NCBI RefSeq assembly: GCF_038561965.1
Contig: NZ_CP139348.1
Span: forward strand, 1,984,001 to 2,048,000
DNA length: 64,000 bases
Direction of reading: 5' to 3'
From: Stutzerimonas stutzeri
Lineage (GTDB): Bacteria; Pseudomonadota; Gammaproteobacteria; Pseudomonadales; Pseudomonadaceae
Under the pieces are notes generated by a model. The model saw nothing but the letters and a program-made list of their open reading frames with translations, had not been told where the DNA came from and did no database searches. The number at the start of each line of letters is the position of its first letter. Within the stretch, counting starts at the first letter, position 1. A program made the translations under genes and the position numbers. This document shows positions 33,478 to 42,949 of the stretch, piece by piece.

Positions 33478-34683
33478 TCATGGCCGGCCATGTATCGGTG
33501 CGGGAAGCGGCCGATACGGGCGCAGCGGGATATCGCGGTTGACGATGATCCGCAGGGGAAGACCGGGCCGCTGGGTGAGCGTGGGCCGTATGTCCACGTT
33601 TCGCCGTGTGATCTCCTGGCCTACCTGGTTGGCCGAGTCTTGCAGGCTGTCACGACCCGCTATCACGATTCGATCCCCCTCGTCGCGGCTGGACGGGGCC
33701 GCCAGCTCGGCGCCAATGCCCAACAGGCTGGTCAGAGCCGCGCCAGCAAAGACTCGATCCCAGTGCCAATCAACGCCGTCCTCGAGGCCGGCATAGCCTT
33801 GGGGGTCACTTGCGGTAGGGGTGTCGAGTTTTAGCGACGAGGTGTCGGGGAAGATAAGCCGGTGCCAGACCACATCGACTCGGCTCTGTCCATGGCGGAT
33901 TTGGCTGTCGTAGCGGCCAAGCAGACGAGCACCCTGGGGAATGAGCACATGTGCTCCGGTCGCGGTGTCGTAGACCGGCTCGGTTACCGTGGCGATCACG
34001 TCGCCTGGCAAGTCGGACTTAATGCCGGTCACCAGCGCGGCCGCGATCACGGTCCCCGCCATGATCTGATAGGGAGACGCCGGCTTCGGCACCAATGCGG
34101 ATTCGCTCATTTGTGCGTCTGAGGTTTTACTGCGAAGCGCCTGATTGCTACCGAGGTTTTGAACAGAGCGGTCAAGGCGATCCGGATCAATGACGGGATC
34201 GCTGGCTGGCCGGGTATGGCTGGCCTGGAAGAAGAGTGGCGAGAGGCGCGCTTGCTCGTCCTCTTCCGCGTCCGCCAGTTCGGGCGTTTTCGGCTCGACC
34301 CCGCTCGGGTGCGGTGACGCGTAAGGCAAAGGCTCGGTTGTCGCGGTGTCGGGTCTCTCGGTGTGGCTACCCGACGCTGGCCGGGGCGACGCCAATTGCG
34401 AATAGTCCTTTGCAAGTGATTCGAAGCGCTCCGGTCGAACATTGTGATCGACGTTGAAGAGTTCTCCCGCCGCATTCCCGCGCGTGTGGTCTGGTGGATT
34501 CAGTCCCAGGAGTAGGGCGATGAGCGTCGCTGTGGCCAGAGTGCCGGCAATGGCTAGCACTGTCCGTGCGTTTAACCGCGTGATGCGATCCGGTCGAGCG
34601 CGCAATGCCAGCGTCTCGGCCGCCACCTTTGTCTGTGGCGGCACTGCGCCGTCGTCCTCCGAGGCGTCGGGTGCGCTCGTCAT
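33478..34683 (-). CDS. trbI: Conjugative transfer protein TrbI (VirB10-like)
   Basis: 401 residues. Spans both membranes in the type IV secretion channel. A single transmembrane helix near residues 41-62 (LAIAGTLATATLIALLLGL) is followed by a proline-rich, disordered periplasmic stretch and a VirB10-type beta-barrel domain (YQIMAGTVIAAALVTGIKSD, GDRIVIAGRDSL, RIIVNRDIPL). Last gene of the mating-pair block; its start overlaps the trbG stop by ATGA. The DUF2274 gene that often follows trbI in this element class is missing. Confidence 0.92.
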   Translation of the reverse strand: MTSAPDASEDDGAVPPQTKVAAETLALRARPDRITRLNARTVLAIAGTLATATLIALLLGLNPPDHTRGNAAGELFNVDHNVRPERFESLAKDYSQLASPRPASGSHTERPDTATTEPLPYASPHPSGVEPKTPELADAEEDEQARLSPLFFQASHTRPASDPVIDPDRLDRSVQNLGSNQALRSKTSDAQMSESALVPKPASPYQIMAGTVIAAALVTGIKSDLPGDVIATVTEPVYDTATGAHVLIPQGARLLGRYDSQIRHGQSRVDVVWHRLIFPDTSSLKLDTPTASDPQGYAGLEDGVDWHWDRVFAGAALTSLLGIGAELAAPSSRDEGDRIVIAGRDSLQDSANQVGQEITRRNVDIRPTLTQRPGLPLRIIVNRDIPLRPYRPLPAPIHGRP

Positions 34684-35678
34684 CGACGACCACCGGAGGG
34701 GACGTCGCTGCGTTCGATTCGGACGACCGCATTATTTTCGCCGCCCAGGCGAAGCTCCGCCGCGGCAAACAGCCGGTCGACGACGTAGTACGGGGACCGG
34801 ACGCGGTAGTTGACCAGCTCGCCATCGCCCGTGGCGCCAATGACGAAGAGTGGCGGGAGCTCGCCCTGCGCAATCCCCGGCGGAAACTGGATGTAGACCT
34901 TGCGCCCATCGTCGAATGCACGAAGTGGCTTCCAGGACGGGTTGTCGCCGCGGATCACATAGCGAAAATGCAGCTGTTCGAGGGCGAGACCGACATCCAC
35001 GGGGGCCGCTTCGAGGGCCTCGGCGGCCTGCCTATTGAGGGCAATAAGCCGATCCTGTGGATAGTCCCAGGATACCGATGCCATCCAGGCCTGCTCGGTG
35101 GAGGTCAGTTCGACCAGGTAGGTGCGTCGGTTGGTGGTGATCACCATGTTCGTCGTGATATCGACGCGGGTCGGTTTGACGAGGATGCTGATCCGCAGCT
35201 TCTCGCCCATCCCGCTCGATGTGTCGCCGACGATCCAGCGTGCGGTGTCACCGGCGGCGACGGCGACGAGTTCTTCACCGGGTTCGAGGTTGATCGCGGT
35301 CACTCGGCCGGGACTGGCAAAGACCTGGTATAGGGCACCGTCGGAGAAAGGCCATACCTGAATTGCGTTGAGATAGCCCTCCCGGCTCGGTGCAATCCTG
35401 GCTTCATCGTTGGCGCGCGAGACGCTTGCTTCAGGGGCGGCAGGTTCCGACTGACTGACCGGCTGTGGCAGTGGCTTGAGCTGTGACGGGAGCGCCAGCG
35501 GCTGGGGTATCGCCACTACCTCCAACGGCTTTGGAGGCTCCGCCATCTGCTGGGCTGCAACCGGCTCCTCCAGTGGAATCGCCGGAGGTATTTCGTTTCG
35601 GCTGGCGCAGCCGGTTGTTGCAATGATTAGAAAAGAGCAAACGTAGTGCAGGTACCGCATCATCGTGGCTCGCCTCAT
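34680..35678 (-). CDS. trbG: Conjugative transfer protein TrbG (VirB9-like)
   Basis: 332 residues, exported lipoprotein-like start (CSFLIIATTGCASRN). VirB9/TrbG forms the outer-membrane ring with VirB7/10. Visible family segments are IQVWPFSDGALYQVFASPGR, TRWIVGDTSSG and the C-terminal GATGDGELVNYRVRSPYYVV. The start at 35678 overlaps the trbF stop; methionines at 35660/35663 with GAGG upstream are alternatives. Confidence 0.92.
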   Translation of the reverse strand: MRRATMMRYLHYVCSFLIIATTGCASRNEIPPAIPLEEPVAAQQMAEPPKPLEVVAIPQPLALPSQLKPLPQPVSQSEPAAPEASVSRANDEARIAPSREGYLNAIQVWPFSDGALYQVFASPGRVTAINLEPGEELVAVAAGDTARWIVGDTSSGMGEKLRISILVKPTRVDITTNMVITTNRRTYLVELTSTEQAWMASVSWDYPQDRLIALNRQAAEALEAAPVDVGLALEQLHFRYVIRGDNPSWKPLRAFDDGRKVYIQFPPGIAQGELPPLFVIGATGDGELVNYRVRSPYYVVDRLFAAAELRLGGENNAVVRIERSDVPSGGRR

Positions 35679-36367
35679 TGACTGGTGTTCAGTTCGCGGC
35701 TCCAGGACAGGCTGTCGACATAGATGCCCAAGGGATTCTGGCGAAGCTTTTCTTCGCTGCGTGGCGGCTTGAGGACGACCGTTAGCACGGCGGTCCAGCG
35801 CTCGGAACCTGCCGAGGCACCATCGACATAGCGGAGCTCGGTCCAGCGCACCTGGAAGGAGTGCTCGCTGGCGCGGACAACGCTCGTGATTTCAACCGTG
35901 ATCGACTCCCTGCCGATGCGTGAGAACGGATCACTCTCGCGAGCGAACTCGTTGAGCGTGGTGGCACCGCGGTTCGTGGTCAGTTGGTAGGCGCCAAGCC
36001 AGTTGCTGCGGACCACGATCGGGTCGATGGGCAGCGCGCGGACTTGGGTGATGAAGCGGGCCAGGTGCTGAGCGATCAGCGCATCGCCTGGCTGGTAGCC
36101 GGTCGCAGCTTCGCCCACCGCACGAACCTGGCCAGCACTGTCGACTTCCACCACGTAGGGAATGACCAGCGACTGTGCCGAACGCCAGACCAGGCCCGCG
36201 GCCATCAGCAGCGCCAAACCCAGGCAACCGAACGCCATCAGGCGCCAGTTCCTGGCCTGGACGCGGCTGGACCCTAGACGCTCGTCCCAGACCTGTGCAG
36301 CAGCCTGGTAGGGCGTCGCTGGTGTAGGCGCCTGCGAGTAGCGCGTGCGAGCGCGTCTAAAGCGCAT
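35675..36367 (-). CDS. trbF: Conjugative transfer protein TrbF (VirB8-like)
   Basis: 230 residues. One N-terminal transmembrane helix (LMAFGCLGLALLMAAGLVW) and a periplasmic VirB8/NTF2-like domain with YVVEVDSAGQVRAVGEA and the segment SVVRASEHSFQVRWTE. An inner-membrane scaffold of the secretion channel. Follows trbL by 14 bp and overlaps trbG. Confidence 0.92.
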   Translation of the reverse strand: MRFRRARTRYSQAPTPATPYQAAAQVWDERLGSSRVQARNWRLMAFGCLGLALLMAAGLVWRSAQSLVIPYVVEVDSAGQVRAVGEAATGYQPGDALIAQHLARFITQVRALPIDPIVVRSNWLGAYQLTTNRGATTLNEFARESDPFSRIGRESITVEITSVVRASEHSFQVRWTELRYVDGASAGSERWTAVLTVVLKPPRSEEKLRQNPLGIYVDSLSWSRELNTSQ

Positions 36368-36381
36368 CGAGGCGGTCTCCC

Positions 36382-37539
36382 TTACCCATCCGACGGGTCC
36401 TTCAGTCGAGGTCCCTGTGCCGAGCCACCAGCGTCCCCGCCGCGCAGCGTGTGGGCCACGGTGGCGGTCGCCTGGCTGAGCTGCTGTCGACGTTGCAGGC
36501 GCTTGGCCCAGGCCGGTTGTGCGGTCGAGGTTTCTGACTGCCCATCCGAACCTTGCCCCATGGTGGCTTCAGCCAGGGAGCCGCCTGCCATGCGCGCCGC
36601 GCTCGCTGCGCCTGTTGCGCCCGTCACGCCGGCGGAGAGGCGCGACCCCTTGAGTGCAGATGTTGCGCCGGATGCCAGGGCCACACCGCCGGCAGTCATG
36701 CCGGCAACCCCTAAGGCGGCTCCGGCGGCCGCACCCGCGCCCAGCTGTGGTGCGCCCGAGACAAGTCCGGTCGCGATGCCGGGGCCGAAGATGCCGAGCC
36801 CCAGCATGGCGAGCGAGGCGAGCATCGTGGCCAGCGCATGATCAAGGGTGGGCTCCTCGGGAGTTGATAGAAACTCGTCGAACAGCCCGCTGCCGATTCC
36901 GATGATCACCGCGAGCACCAAGATTTTTATCCCTGACGAGACAACGTTGCCGAGGACCTTCTCGGCGAGGAAGGCGGTCTTGTTCCAGAGCGCGAAGGGC
37001 ACCAATACAAAGCCTGCGAGCGTGGTCAGCTTGAACTCGATCAGGGTGACGAATAGCTGGATGGAGAGAATGAAGAAGCTGACGAGCACCACGAGCCATG
37101 CCAGGAACAGCACGACGATCATGTCTAAATTGGCCATCGTCTCGGTGAGCCCCGTCAGGCCACCGATGCGTTCGAGCAGGGGGCGTCCCGCCTCGATGCC
37201 TAGCGCTGCAATCCGTCCCGGTTGCAGAAACTGCTCTTGCGTCATGGAAGAGCCTGATGCCAGCAGGCCAAGGCCTGCGAAGGACGTAAAGACGATCTTG
37301 GCCAGCCAGTTGAAGTTGCCGATGATGAAGGCGAACGCGCCTACGTAGAGCGTCTTCCTGAGCAGCTTCGCAATGGCATCGTCACCGCCGTTGGCCCACA
37401 GCAGGCCCGCAAGGGTGACGTCGATGACGACCAGGGTCGCCGACAGAAAGGCTATCTCCCCATTGAGCAGCCCGAAGCCGGAGTCGATGTAGAGCGAGAA
37501 GGTTTCGAGAAAGCGGTCTATGACCCCCACGTCGTTCAT
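36382..37539 (-). CDS. trbL: Conjugative transfer protein TrbL (VirB6-like)
   Basis: 385 residues, polytopic inner-membrane protein. Five to six hydrophobic segments lie between residues 25 and 270, followed by a Gly/Ala-rich region (GAGAAAGAALGVAGMTAGGV) and a polar tail, the usual TrbL layout. It forms the inner-membrane passage for DNA. Starts inside the stop of the trbK-like gene. Confidence 0.9.
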   Translation of the reverse strand: MNDVGVIDRFLETFSLYIDSGFGLLNGEIAFLSATLVVIDVTLAGLLWANGGDDAIAKLLRKTLYVGAFAFIIGNFNWLAKIVFTSFAGLGLLASGSSMTQEQFLQPGRIAALGIEAGRPLLERIGGLTGLTETMANLDMIVVLFLAWLVVLVSFFILSIQLFVTLIEFKLTTLAGFVLVPFALWNKTAFLAEKVLGNVVSSGIKILVLAVIIGIGSGLFDEFLSTPEEPTLDHALATMLASLAMLGLGIFGPGIATGLVSGAPQLGAGAAAGAALGVAGMTAGGVALASGATSALKGSRLSAGVTGATGAASAARMAGGSLAEATMGQGSDGQSETSTAQPAWAKRLQRRQQLSQATATVAHTLRGGDAGGSAQGPRLKDPSDG

Positions 37540-37748
37540 GGTTCCGCCTCCTCGAAGGTCGGCGGGATGTCCGGCAGCTGATGCAGCCGTTGAAACTCAT
37601 CGGGCCGTGCCCGCCCGGAGAAGAAGCGCTGTGTTGCATCAGGTTTCGCATGGCGCGCAGCATCGCTGCTCGAATCCGCCTGCTGGCAGCCGCACGCCAG
37701 TACAAGCGCAGCACCCAAAAGAGCCGGGACGAACACGCGCGGCTTCAT
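37536..37748 (-). CDS. trbK: Small lipoprotein, TrbK/VirB7-like
   Basis: 70 residues with a lipobox (VLACGC) and a short mature part. By position between trbJ and trbL, with ATGA overlaps to both, it is the TrbK equivalent, a lipoprotein that in other systems provides entry exclusion or stabilises the outer-membrane ring. Sequence alone is too short to confirm this. Confidence 0.7.
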   Translation of the reverse strand: MKPRVFVPALLGAALVLACGCQQADSSSDAARHAKPDATQRFFSGRARPDEFQRLHQLPDIPPTFEEAEP

Positions 37749-38476
37749 GGTGCGAAGAGCCGGATGGGGCGAGGCGAATAGGACGTGCCAATAGACATGA
37801 AGCGTTTGCGCTGCTCTCGGGCCTCGTGCTCGGCGGCAACCTGGCGGGCCTGCCCGATGGACACGGCGCGGTGCTGTGCGATCGCCAATTGCTGGGCCTG
37901 GATGACCTGTTTGGCCTGCAGCGCTAGCAACTGGTTGGTCGCCTGCGAAGCCTGAAGCGCCCCCACTGCAGATTGGCTTTGACTGACCAGGTCGGTGAGC
38001 GCAGCCTCATCCAAGGCAAGATCCTGCGAGAGCTGCGCCTGCATCCGGAGGGCTGTATGCACGCCTTCGCGCGCCTGGCTCCAACGCTCGATCGAATGGG
38101 CGGCCATGTCGGACCCGGTGATCGAGGCGGCATACCGCTCGGGGTAAAGCCGGGCGAAAGCCTGGTCGAGCCTTGAAACCTCGTACGCGAGACCGGTTGC
38201 CTCGGCCAGCAGCTGCTCGCTTCGCCTGATCGATTGTCGCAGCCGGTTAACGGCATTGAAGTCCAGTGCGGCAAGGTTGCGCGCCTGGTTCAGCAGCATC
38301 TGGGTCTCGTTGTGCAGCTGGCTGATCTGGTTGTTGGTCATCTCCAGCGTGCGCACGGCGGTGAGCGTGTTTTGGACCAGATTGGTCGGGTCGATGACGG
38401 TTATCGCGCCTGCGTGCCCAATGGCTGAGGCGCAGAGCAGAACCACCATGTGTAGGACCAGGCGCTGCAATGTCAT
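37745..38476 (-). CDS. trbJ: Conjugative transfer protein TrbJ (VirB5-like)
   Basis: 243 residues with a signal peptide (LVLHMVVLLCASAIGHAGA) and a long alpha-helical coiled-coil body (NQISQLHNETQMLLNQARNL), the usual minor-pilin/adhesin layout of TrbJ. Start overlaps the trbE stop; stop overlaps the trbK-like start. Confidence 0.9.
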   Translation of the reverse strand: MTLQRLVLHMVVLLCASAIGHAGAITVIDPTNLVQNTLTAVRTLEMTNNQISQLHNETQMLLNQARNLAALDFNAVNRLRQSIRRSEQLLAEATGLAYEVSRLDQAFARLYPERYAASITGSDMAAHSIERWSQAREGVHTALRMQAQLSQDLALDEAALTDLVSQSQSAVGALQASQATNQLLALQAKQVIQAQQLAIAQHRAVSIGQARQVAAEHEAREQRKRFMSIGTSYSPRPIRLFAP

Positions 38477-40893
38477 GGCTGGTGAGCCTGTACCGATTGA
38501 TGGGACGCAAGCAGCCCGGCCGCCCAGCCCGGTCCGCGGGCCTGCAGCCAGGCCTGTGCGAAGGGCGTTCCGCTCGAGAGCACCTGGTCGATCCGGCGCT
38601 GGTCTTCGGGCGTGGCTGCGGCCGCAAAGGCGAGAGCTACCGGGCCGAGTGCCAGCTCGAACAGGCGGTTGCCCTGACGGGACTGGTAGTAGTACTCGCG
38701 CTTGGGTACGGCGCCCGTGATCATTGCTATCTGGCGATCGTTCAGGCCAAACGCCCTGTAGAGTTCGCGGACCTGTGGCTCCTGCGCCTGCGGATTGGGC
38801 AGCAGGATCCTGCTCGCGCAGCTTTCGATGACGGCCGAGGCAATGCTCGAGGCGTCGATGTCAGCGAGCGATTGGGTGGCAAAGATCACCGAGACGTTCT
38901 TCTTGCGCAGCGTCTTCAGCCATTGCCTGATGCGGGCTGCGAAGAGAGGCTCGTCCAGAAATAGCCAGGCTTCGTCGAGAATGAGCAGCGTCGGCGCGCC
39001 ATCGAATTGATCGTCGAACCGATGAAACAGGTAGCCGAGCACCGCCGCGACGCTCGCCTTGCTCGACATCAGCGCCTCCATCTCGAAGCATTGCACGGGC
39101 GCATCGGCCAGGCAGTCCTGGTCTGCATCGAGTAGATGGCCATGTGGGCCGCCGAGCAGATAGGGCTCGAGCGCTTCGCGAAGGGCGGGGTCCTGCAGCA
39201 GCAGGGTGAAACCCGTGAGGGTTCGCTGGGCCCCGGGCACGCCGGCCAGGCTGAGCAGCGCCGTCCAGATGGCCGACCGTTGTTCGGGCCCCACCCGGAC
39301 ACCCTCTTGCAGCAGGCGGGCCTGGATCCACTCGCTCGCCCACGTGCGCTGGCGATCATGATCAATGTCGGCCAGCGGCTGGAATGCGATCGAAGCGTCG
39401 TCCCCGAGATCATTGTGGATGCCGCCGAGGCCCAGCGTTGTCGCTCTAAGCGACCGGCCCATGTCGAAGATCAGAAGGCGTGCGCCCGGATAGCGCCGAA
39501 ATTGCAGCGCAAGGGTCGCAAGCAGTACGGACTTGCCCATGCCGGTCGGGCCTGCGATCAGCGTATGGCCGACATCGCCGACATGGGTAACCAGCCGAAA
39601 AGGCGTTGAGGCCTCTGTACGGGTGATCATCAGGGGCGGGCCGTCGAGGTGCTGGTTTCGCGCGGGCCCCGCCCACACCGCCGAGACCGGGATCAGGTGC
39701 GCAAGGTTGAGGGTTGAGATCAGTGGCTGGCGTACATTGGCGTAGGCATTGCCTGGAATGGAGGAGAGCCAGGCCTCGACTGCATTGAGCTGCTCGTCAA
39801 TGGTGACGAGCCCGTGGCTCTGGATGGTTCGCTCCACCAGCCGACGTTTCTCCTCGGCTTGCTCGCGGGTATCGCCGAGAACCGTCACGGTTGTCGTGAC
39901 ATACCCAAAGGCGGTCATGTCGGCGCCGAGTTCCTGCAGCGCAGCGTCGGCGTCGGCGGCCTGGTTGGACGCGTCGTTATCGACCAGTGCGCTTTCTTGT
40001 TGGAAGACGGTTTCGCGCAGGAGCGCCGCAACACTTTTGCGCTTGGCGAACCACTGTCGGCGAAGCCGCGTGAGTTCGGTGAGGGCTTCGTGCTTGTCGA
40101 GGCAGATGAAGCGGGTGGACCAGCGGTACGCGATGGCGATGTGGTTCAAGCTGTCGAGAACGCCAGGCCAGGTCGATCCCGGAAAGCCTCTGACCGAGAC
40201 GACCCTCAGGTGTTGATCGCCCAGCACCGGTGCGGTCCCTGTTACGAGCGGGCGATCGGCGAGGAGGGCGTCCAGGTAGAAGGGAACGTTCGGGACCGTC
40301 ACCTGCTGCCGCTGTGTCGATACGGTTTGGTGCAGATAGGTCAGCGTCTGCCCGTCATCCAGCCAGGCGGACTCGGGCATCGCGCCTTGGATCAGATCGT
40401 GGAAGCGGTCGCTGTCGCGAACGAAGTCGCCAAGCTCGCGCTTCCAGTCTGCGCCGGGAGCGGCTCGACCGGCGTAGAGCAGGCCAGATGCGCGCGCCCG
40501 GATCTGCTCGCCCGGCAGGTAGGTAAGGGTCAGGAAGTACTGGCTCTCGAAATGGCGGCCAGCCGCTTCGAACGTCGCCCTGCGTTCCTCGTCGACGAGC
40601 CAGGACAGCGCATCGGGAAACTGGCTGGTGGGGTACGCCTCGGATGCGTGCCGGTCTGCCTCTATATGGAGCATCCAGCCGGATCCGAGGCGACGTAGCG
40701 CATTGTTCAAGCGAGCCGTTATGGCGAGCAGCTCGGCTTCGGTTGAACTGTCCAGATCCGGCCCGCGGTAGCGCAGGGTCCGCTGAAAGGAGCCGTCCTT
40801 GTTCAGTACTACCCCGGGCGCCACGAGGCCTGCCCAGGGAAGCCAGTCGGCCAGCCTGGCGGGCAACGCCCGGTATTCACGCAGATTCAGCAT
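38473..40893 (-). CDS. trbE: Conjugative transfer ATPase TrbE (VirB4-like)
   Basis: 806 residues from MLNLREYRALPARLADWLP, eight bases after trbD; an ATG at 40941 would overlap trbD and has no family sequence. The energy-supplying ATPase of the secretion channel. Walker A is GPTGMGKSVLLA and Walker B lies in TLLILDEAWLFLDEP; the FATQSLADI motif is also present. C-terminal helicase-like lobe complete. Confidence 0.94.
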   Translation of the reverse strand: MLNLREYRALPARLADWLPWAGLVAPGVVLNKDGSFQRTLRYRGPDLDSSTEAELLAITARLNNALRRLGSGWMLHIEADRHASEAYPTSQFPDALSWLVDEERRATFEAAGRHFESQYFLTLTYLPGEQIRARASGLLYAGRAAPGADWKRELGDFVRDSDRFHDLIQGAMPESAWLDDGQTLTYLHQTVSTQRQQVTVPNVPFYLDALLADRPLVTGTAPVLGDQHLRVVSVRGFPGSTWPGVLDSLNHIAIAYRWSTRFICLDKHEALTELTRLRRQWFAKRKSVAALLRETVFQQESALVDNDASNQAADADAALQELGADMTAFGYVTTTVTVLGDTREQAEEKRRLVERTIQSHGLVTIDEQLNAVEAWLSSIPGNAYANVRQPLISTLNLAHLIPVSAVWAGPARNQHLDGPPLMITRTEASTPFRLVTHVGDVGHTLIAGPTGMGKSVLLATLALQFRRYPGARLLIFDMGRSLRATTLGLGGIHNDLGDDASIAFQPLADIDHDRQRTWASEWIQARLLQEGVRVGPEQRSAIWTALLSLAGVPGAQRTLTGFTLLLQDPALREALEPYLLGGPHGHLLDADQDCLADAPVQCFEMEALMSSKASVAAVLGYLFHRFDDQFDGAPTLLILDEAWLFLDEPLFAARIRQWLKTLRKKNVSVIFATQSLADIDASSIASAVIESCASRILLPNPQAQEPQVRELYRAFGLNDRQIAMITGAVPKREYYYQSRQGNRLFELALGPVALAFAAAATPEDQRRIDQVLSSGTPFAQAWLQARGPGWAAGLLASHQSVQAHQP

Positions 40894-40900
40894 GGTCGGC

Positions 40901-41173
40901 CTACACGTCAAGCAAGGGTGGGAATCTGAGGTGGCGGGCAAACACCGGGAGGAACAGCGGATCCAGCCGGGTCCCCCATACCGCCAGCATGTGGCCTGTC
41001 AGCCACAGTGCGAGGCCGGCCGGCCAGAGCTGCAGGCCCAATCCAACCACGGCGGCCATGGTGCCGTTGAGAATGGCGACGCTGCGGGGCACGCCGCCGA
41101 GCAGGATTGGCTCGCACAATGACCTGTGCAGCGGCAGCTCGAAGCCGGGTAGGTATGGGCCCGCTTCACTCAT
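40901..41173 (-). CDS. trbD: Conjugative transfer protein TrbD (VirB3-like)
   Basis: 90 residues. An N-terminal FELPLHRSLCEPILLGGVPR motif (typical TrbD/VirB3) leads into two membrane helices (AVVGLGLQLWPAGLALW, TGHMLAVWGT). Helps pilus assembly with TrbE. Overlaps trbC by ATGA. Confidence 0.92.
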   Translation of the reverse strand: MSEAGPYLPGFELPLHRSLCEPILLGGVPRSVAILNGTMAAVVGLGLQLWPAGLALWLTGHMLAVWGTRLDPLFLPVFARHLRFPPLLDV

Positions 41174-41511
41174 GCGATCACCGCGCCGCCGGCGAAGCTG
41201 AAGAAGGTGAGAAAGAACGAGGAAGCGGCAAAGGCAATCGACAGCCCGAAGACGATCTGGATGAGTTTGCGAAAGCCCCCGCTGGTGTCACCCAAGGCAA
41301 GGGTCAGTCCGGTCGCCACGATAATGATCACCGCAACGATCTTGGCCACCGGACCCTGAACCGATTTGAGGATCAACTCCAGCGGCGCCTCCCAGGGCAT
41401 CCCCGAGCCGGCTGCAAGGACTGGCGTCGCAAGACCCAGAACCTGCAGCCCCCATGCAATACGCGAGATACGAACGGCCAGACTCGGACAAGTGCGTAAG
41501 AGTCGGATCAT
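41170..41511 (-). CDS. trbC: Conjugative pilin TrbC (VirB2-like)
   Basis: 113 residues from MIRLLRTCPSLAVRISR; the start sits in the trbB stop. A leader peptide (GLQVLGLATPVLAAGSG) precedes two hydrophobic helices (KIVAVIIIVATGLTLALG, KLIQIVFGLSIAFAASSFF), the pilin hairpin. TraF, encoded at the right of the window, is the expected peptidase for processing it. Confidence 0.92.
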   Translation of the reverse strand: MIRLLRTCPSLAVRISRIAWGLQVLGLATPVLAAGSGMPWEAPLELILKSVQGPVAKIVAVIIIVATGLTLALGDTSGGFRKLIQIVFGLSIAFAASSFFLTFFSFAGGAVIA

Positions 41512-42500
41512 GCGGGGGCTTCCTGATGGTTGGTTGGTGTGTCGGCGAGTGGGATGCCGATTGCTGTCAGTCCGTAGCCCTGATGGTCGTAGCCGGTAAC
41601 CCAGGCCATCTCCTGTACGCGGCGCGCGCGGCCGCGGCCGGTGAGGAACACGACCAGATCGACGGCTTCGGCGATCAGCGGCCGCGGTGCGGCGAGGGCG
41701 ACCTCGAGAATCAGTTGCTCCAGACGAAGCAGCGCGCCGTGGCAGGAACCGGCATGGATCGTGGCGATCCCACCCGGGTGGCCGGTGCCCCATGCCTTGA
41801 CGAGGTCAAGCGCCTCCGCGCCCCGCACCTCACCGACGACAATCCTGTCCGGCCGAAGCCGGAGGGTGCTGCGCACGAGGTCCTTCATCGTGACGACTCC
41901 GGAGATTGCCCGCAGGCAAACCTGGTCGCGGGCCGTGCACTGCAGTTCTACCGTATCCTCGAGCACCAGGACTCGATCGCCGGTGCCGGCCACCTCCGCG
42001 AGCAGGGCGTTGGCCAGCGTGGTCTTGCCACTGCTTGTGCCGCCAGCGATGAGGATGTTCCTGCGCTCGTGCACCGCCTTACGCAGTACGTCACGCTGCT
42101 CGGGCGTGATGACACGGTCATCCACATAGTCGTCTAGGGTGAGGTGCTGGATTGCGCGCTTGCGGATAGAGAAGGCGGGAGCGGGCGAGGCGGGGGGCAG
42201 TACGCCTTCGAAGCGTTCGCCGGTCTCGGGCAGCTCGGCACTCAGCAGGGGGGTGGCTGCAGTCACGGCCCGTCCCACGTGTGCTGCGACCAGCCGGACA
42301 ATGCGCTCGGCCTCGGATGCCGTCAGAGTTCCAATCTCTTGCCGTCCCCCGGATAGCCTGTCGATCCAAAGGCGTCCATCGGGGTTCAGCATGACCTCGG
42401 CGACATCTGCGTCATCGAGGGCGGTCGCGATCCGCGCGCCCAAGGCGGTGCGCAACATCGCTGCGCTGCGCGTGAGAGCCGTGACGGGGAGGGCGGTCAT
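41508..42500 (-). CDS. trbB: Conjugative transfer ATPase TrbB (VirB11-like)
   Basis: 330 residues. Hexameric traffic ATPase at the base of the channel. Walker A GGTSSGKTTL at residues about 153-162, Asp box LVLEDTVELQ, His box near HPGGIATIHAGS. Full length. Its start overlaps the CopG-like gene by ATGA. Confidence 0.94.
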   Translation of the reverse strand: MTALPVTALTRSAAMLRTALGARIATALDDADVAEVMLNPDGRLWIDRLSGGRQEIGTLTASEAERIVRLVAAHVGRAVTAATPLLSAELPETGERFEGVLPPASPAPAFSIRKRAIQHLTLDDYVDDRVITPEQRDVLRKAVHERRNILIAGGTSSGKTTLANALLAEVAGTGDRVLVLEDTVELQCTARDQVCLRAISGVVTMKDLVRSTLRLRPDRIVVGEVRGAEALDLVKAWGTGHPGGIATIHAGSCHGALLRLEQLILEVALAAPRPLIAEAVDLVVFLTGRGRARRVQEMAWVTGYDHQGYGLTAIGIPLADTPTNHQEAPA

Positions 42501-42949
42501 GGCCGATCTCCCGACGCCGTCATGGTGTGATCAGGTGTTTCGAATGCCTGCCCTTCACGCTCGATCTCGTCTATCAGACGTCGGCCCTTCTGCCATCGTC
42601 TGCCCAACTGCTCGACGAACTGGGTAAAGCGCAGGCGACCTTGGGCTCTAGCGGCTTCCTGGTGCGCTTCGGGCACCGGCGTGCTGACGGTCAGGTAGTA
42701 GCGCACGTACAGAGCAACCGTCTCGATGAGGATGTTCTGGTCACGTTCCAACCGCTCGAACTGCCTCGACAGGCGATCCAGCCGCTTGCCCATGGCAACT
42801 TCACGCTGTTCACCCGAAGCGGGCGACAACCAACTCGCCAGTGCGGCGGCGACGAGGGAGGACTTCGATACACCTTTCTTGGTTGCCAGCTCATCGAGAC
42901 GCTTGGCGTGCTCGGGCTCGATGAAGAGGTTTAGTCGCGCGCGTCTCAT
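42497..42949 (-). CDS. CopG/RHH family regulator of the transfer block
   Basis: 150 residues. The first 45 residues are a ribbon-helix-helix domain (RARLNLFIEPEHAKRLDELA, GVSKSSLVAAALASWL). A helical C-terminal part follows. It lies between traG and trbB with overlaps on both sides, the standard position in Tn4371-like elements, and probably controls transfer-gene expression or assists the relaxosome. Confidence 0.85.
   Translation of the reverse strand: MRRARLNLFIEPEHAKRLDELATKKGVSKSSLVAAALASWLSPASGEQREVAMGKRLDRLSRQFERLERDQNILIETVALYVRYYLTVSTPVPEAHQEAARAQGRLRFTQFVEQLGRRWQKGRRLIDEIEREGQAFETPDHTMTASGDRP

Noticed and set aside
32840..33481. Minus-strand frame after trbI with an ATGA overlap, in the DUF2274 position
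   Set aside because: It lies antisense to the well-supported hipB and hipA 3' end and its sequence lacks the DUF2274 pattern.
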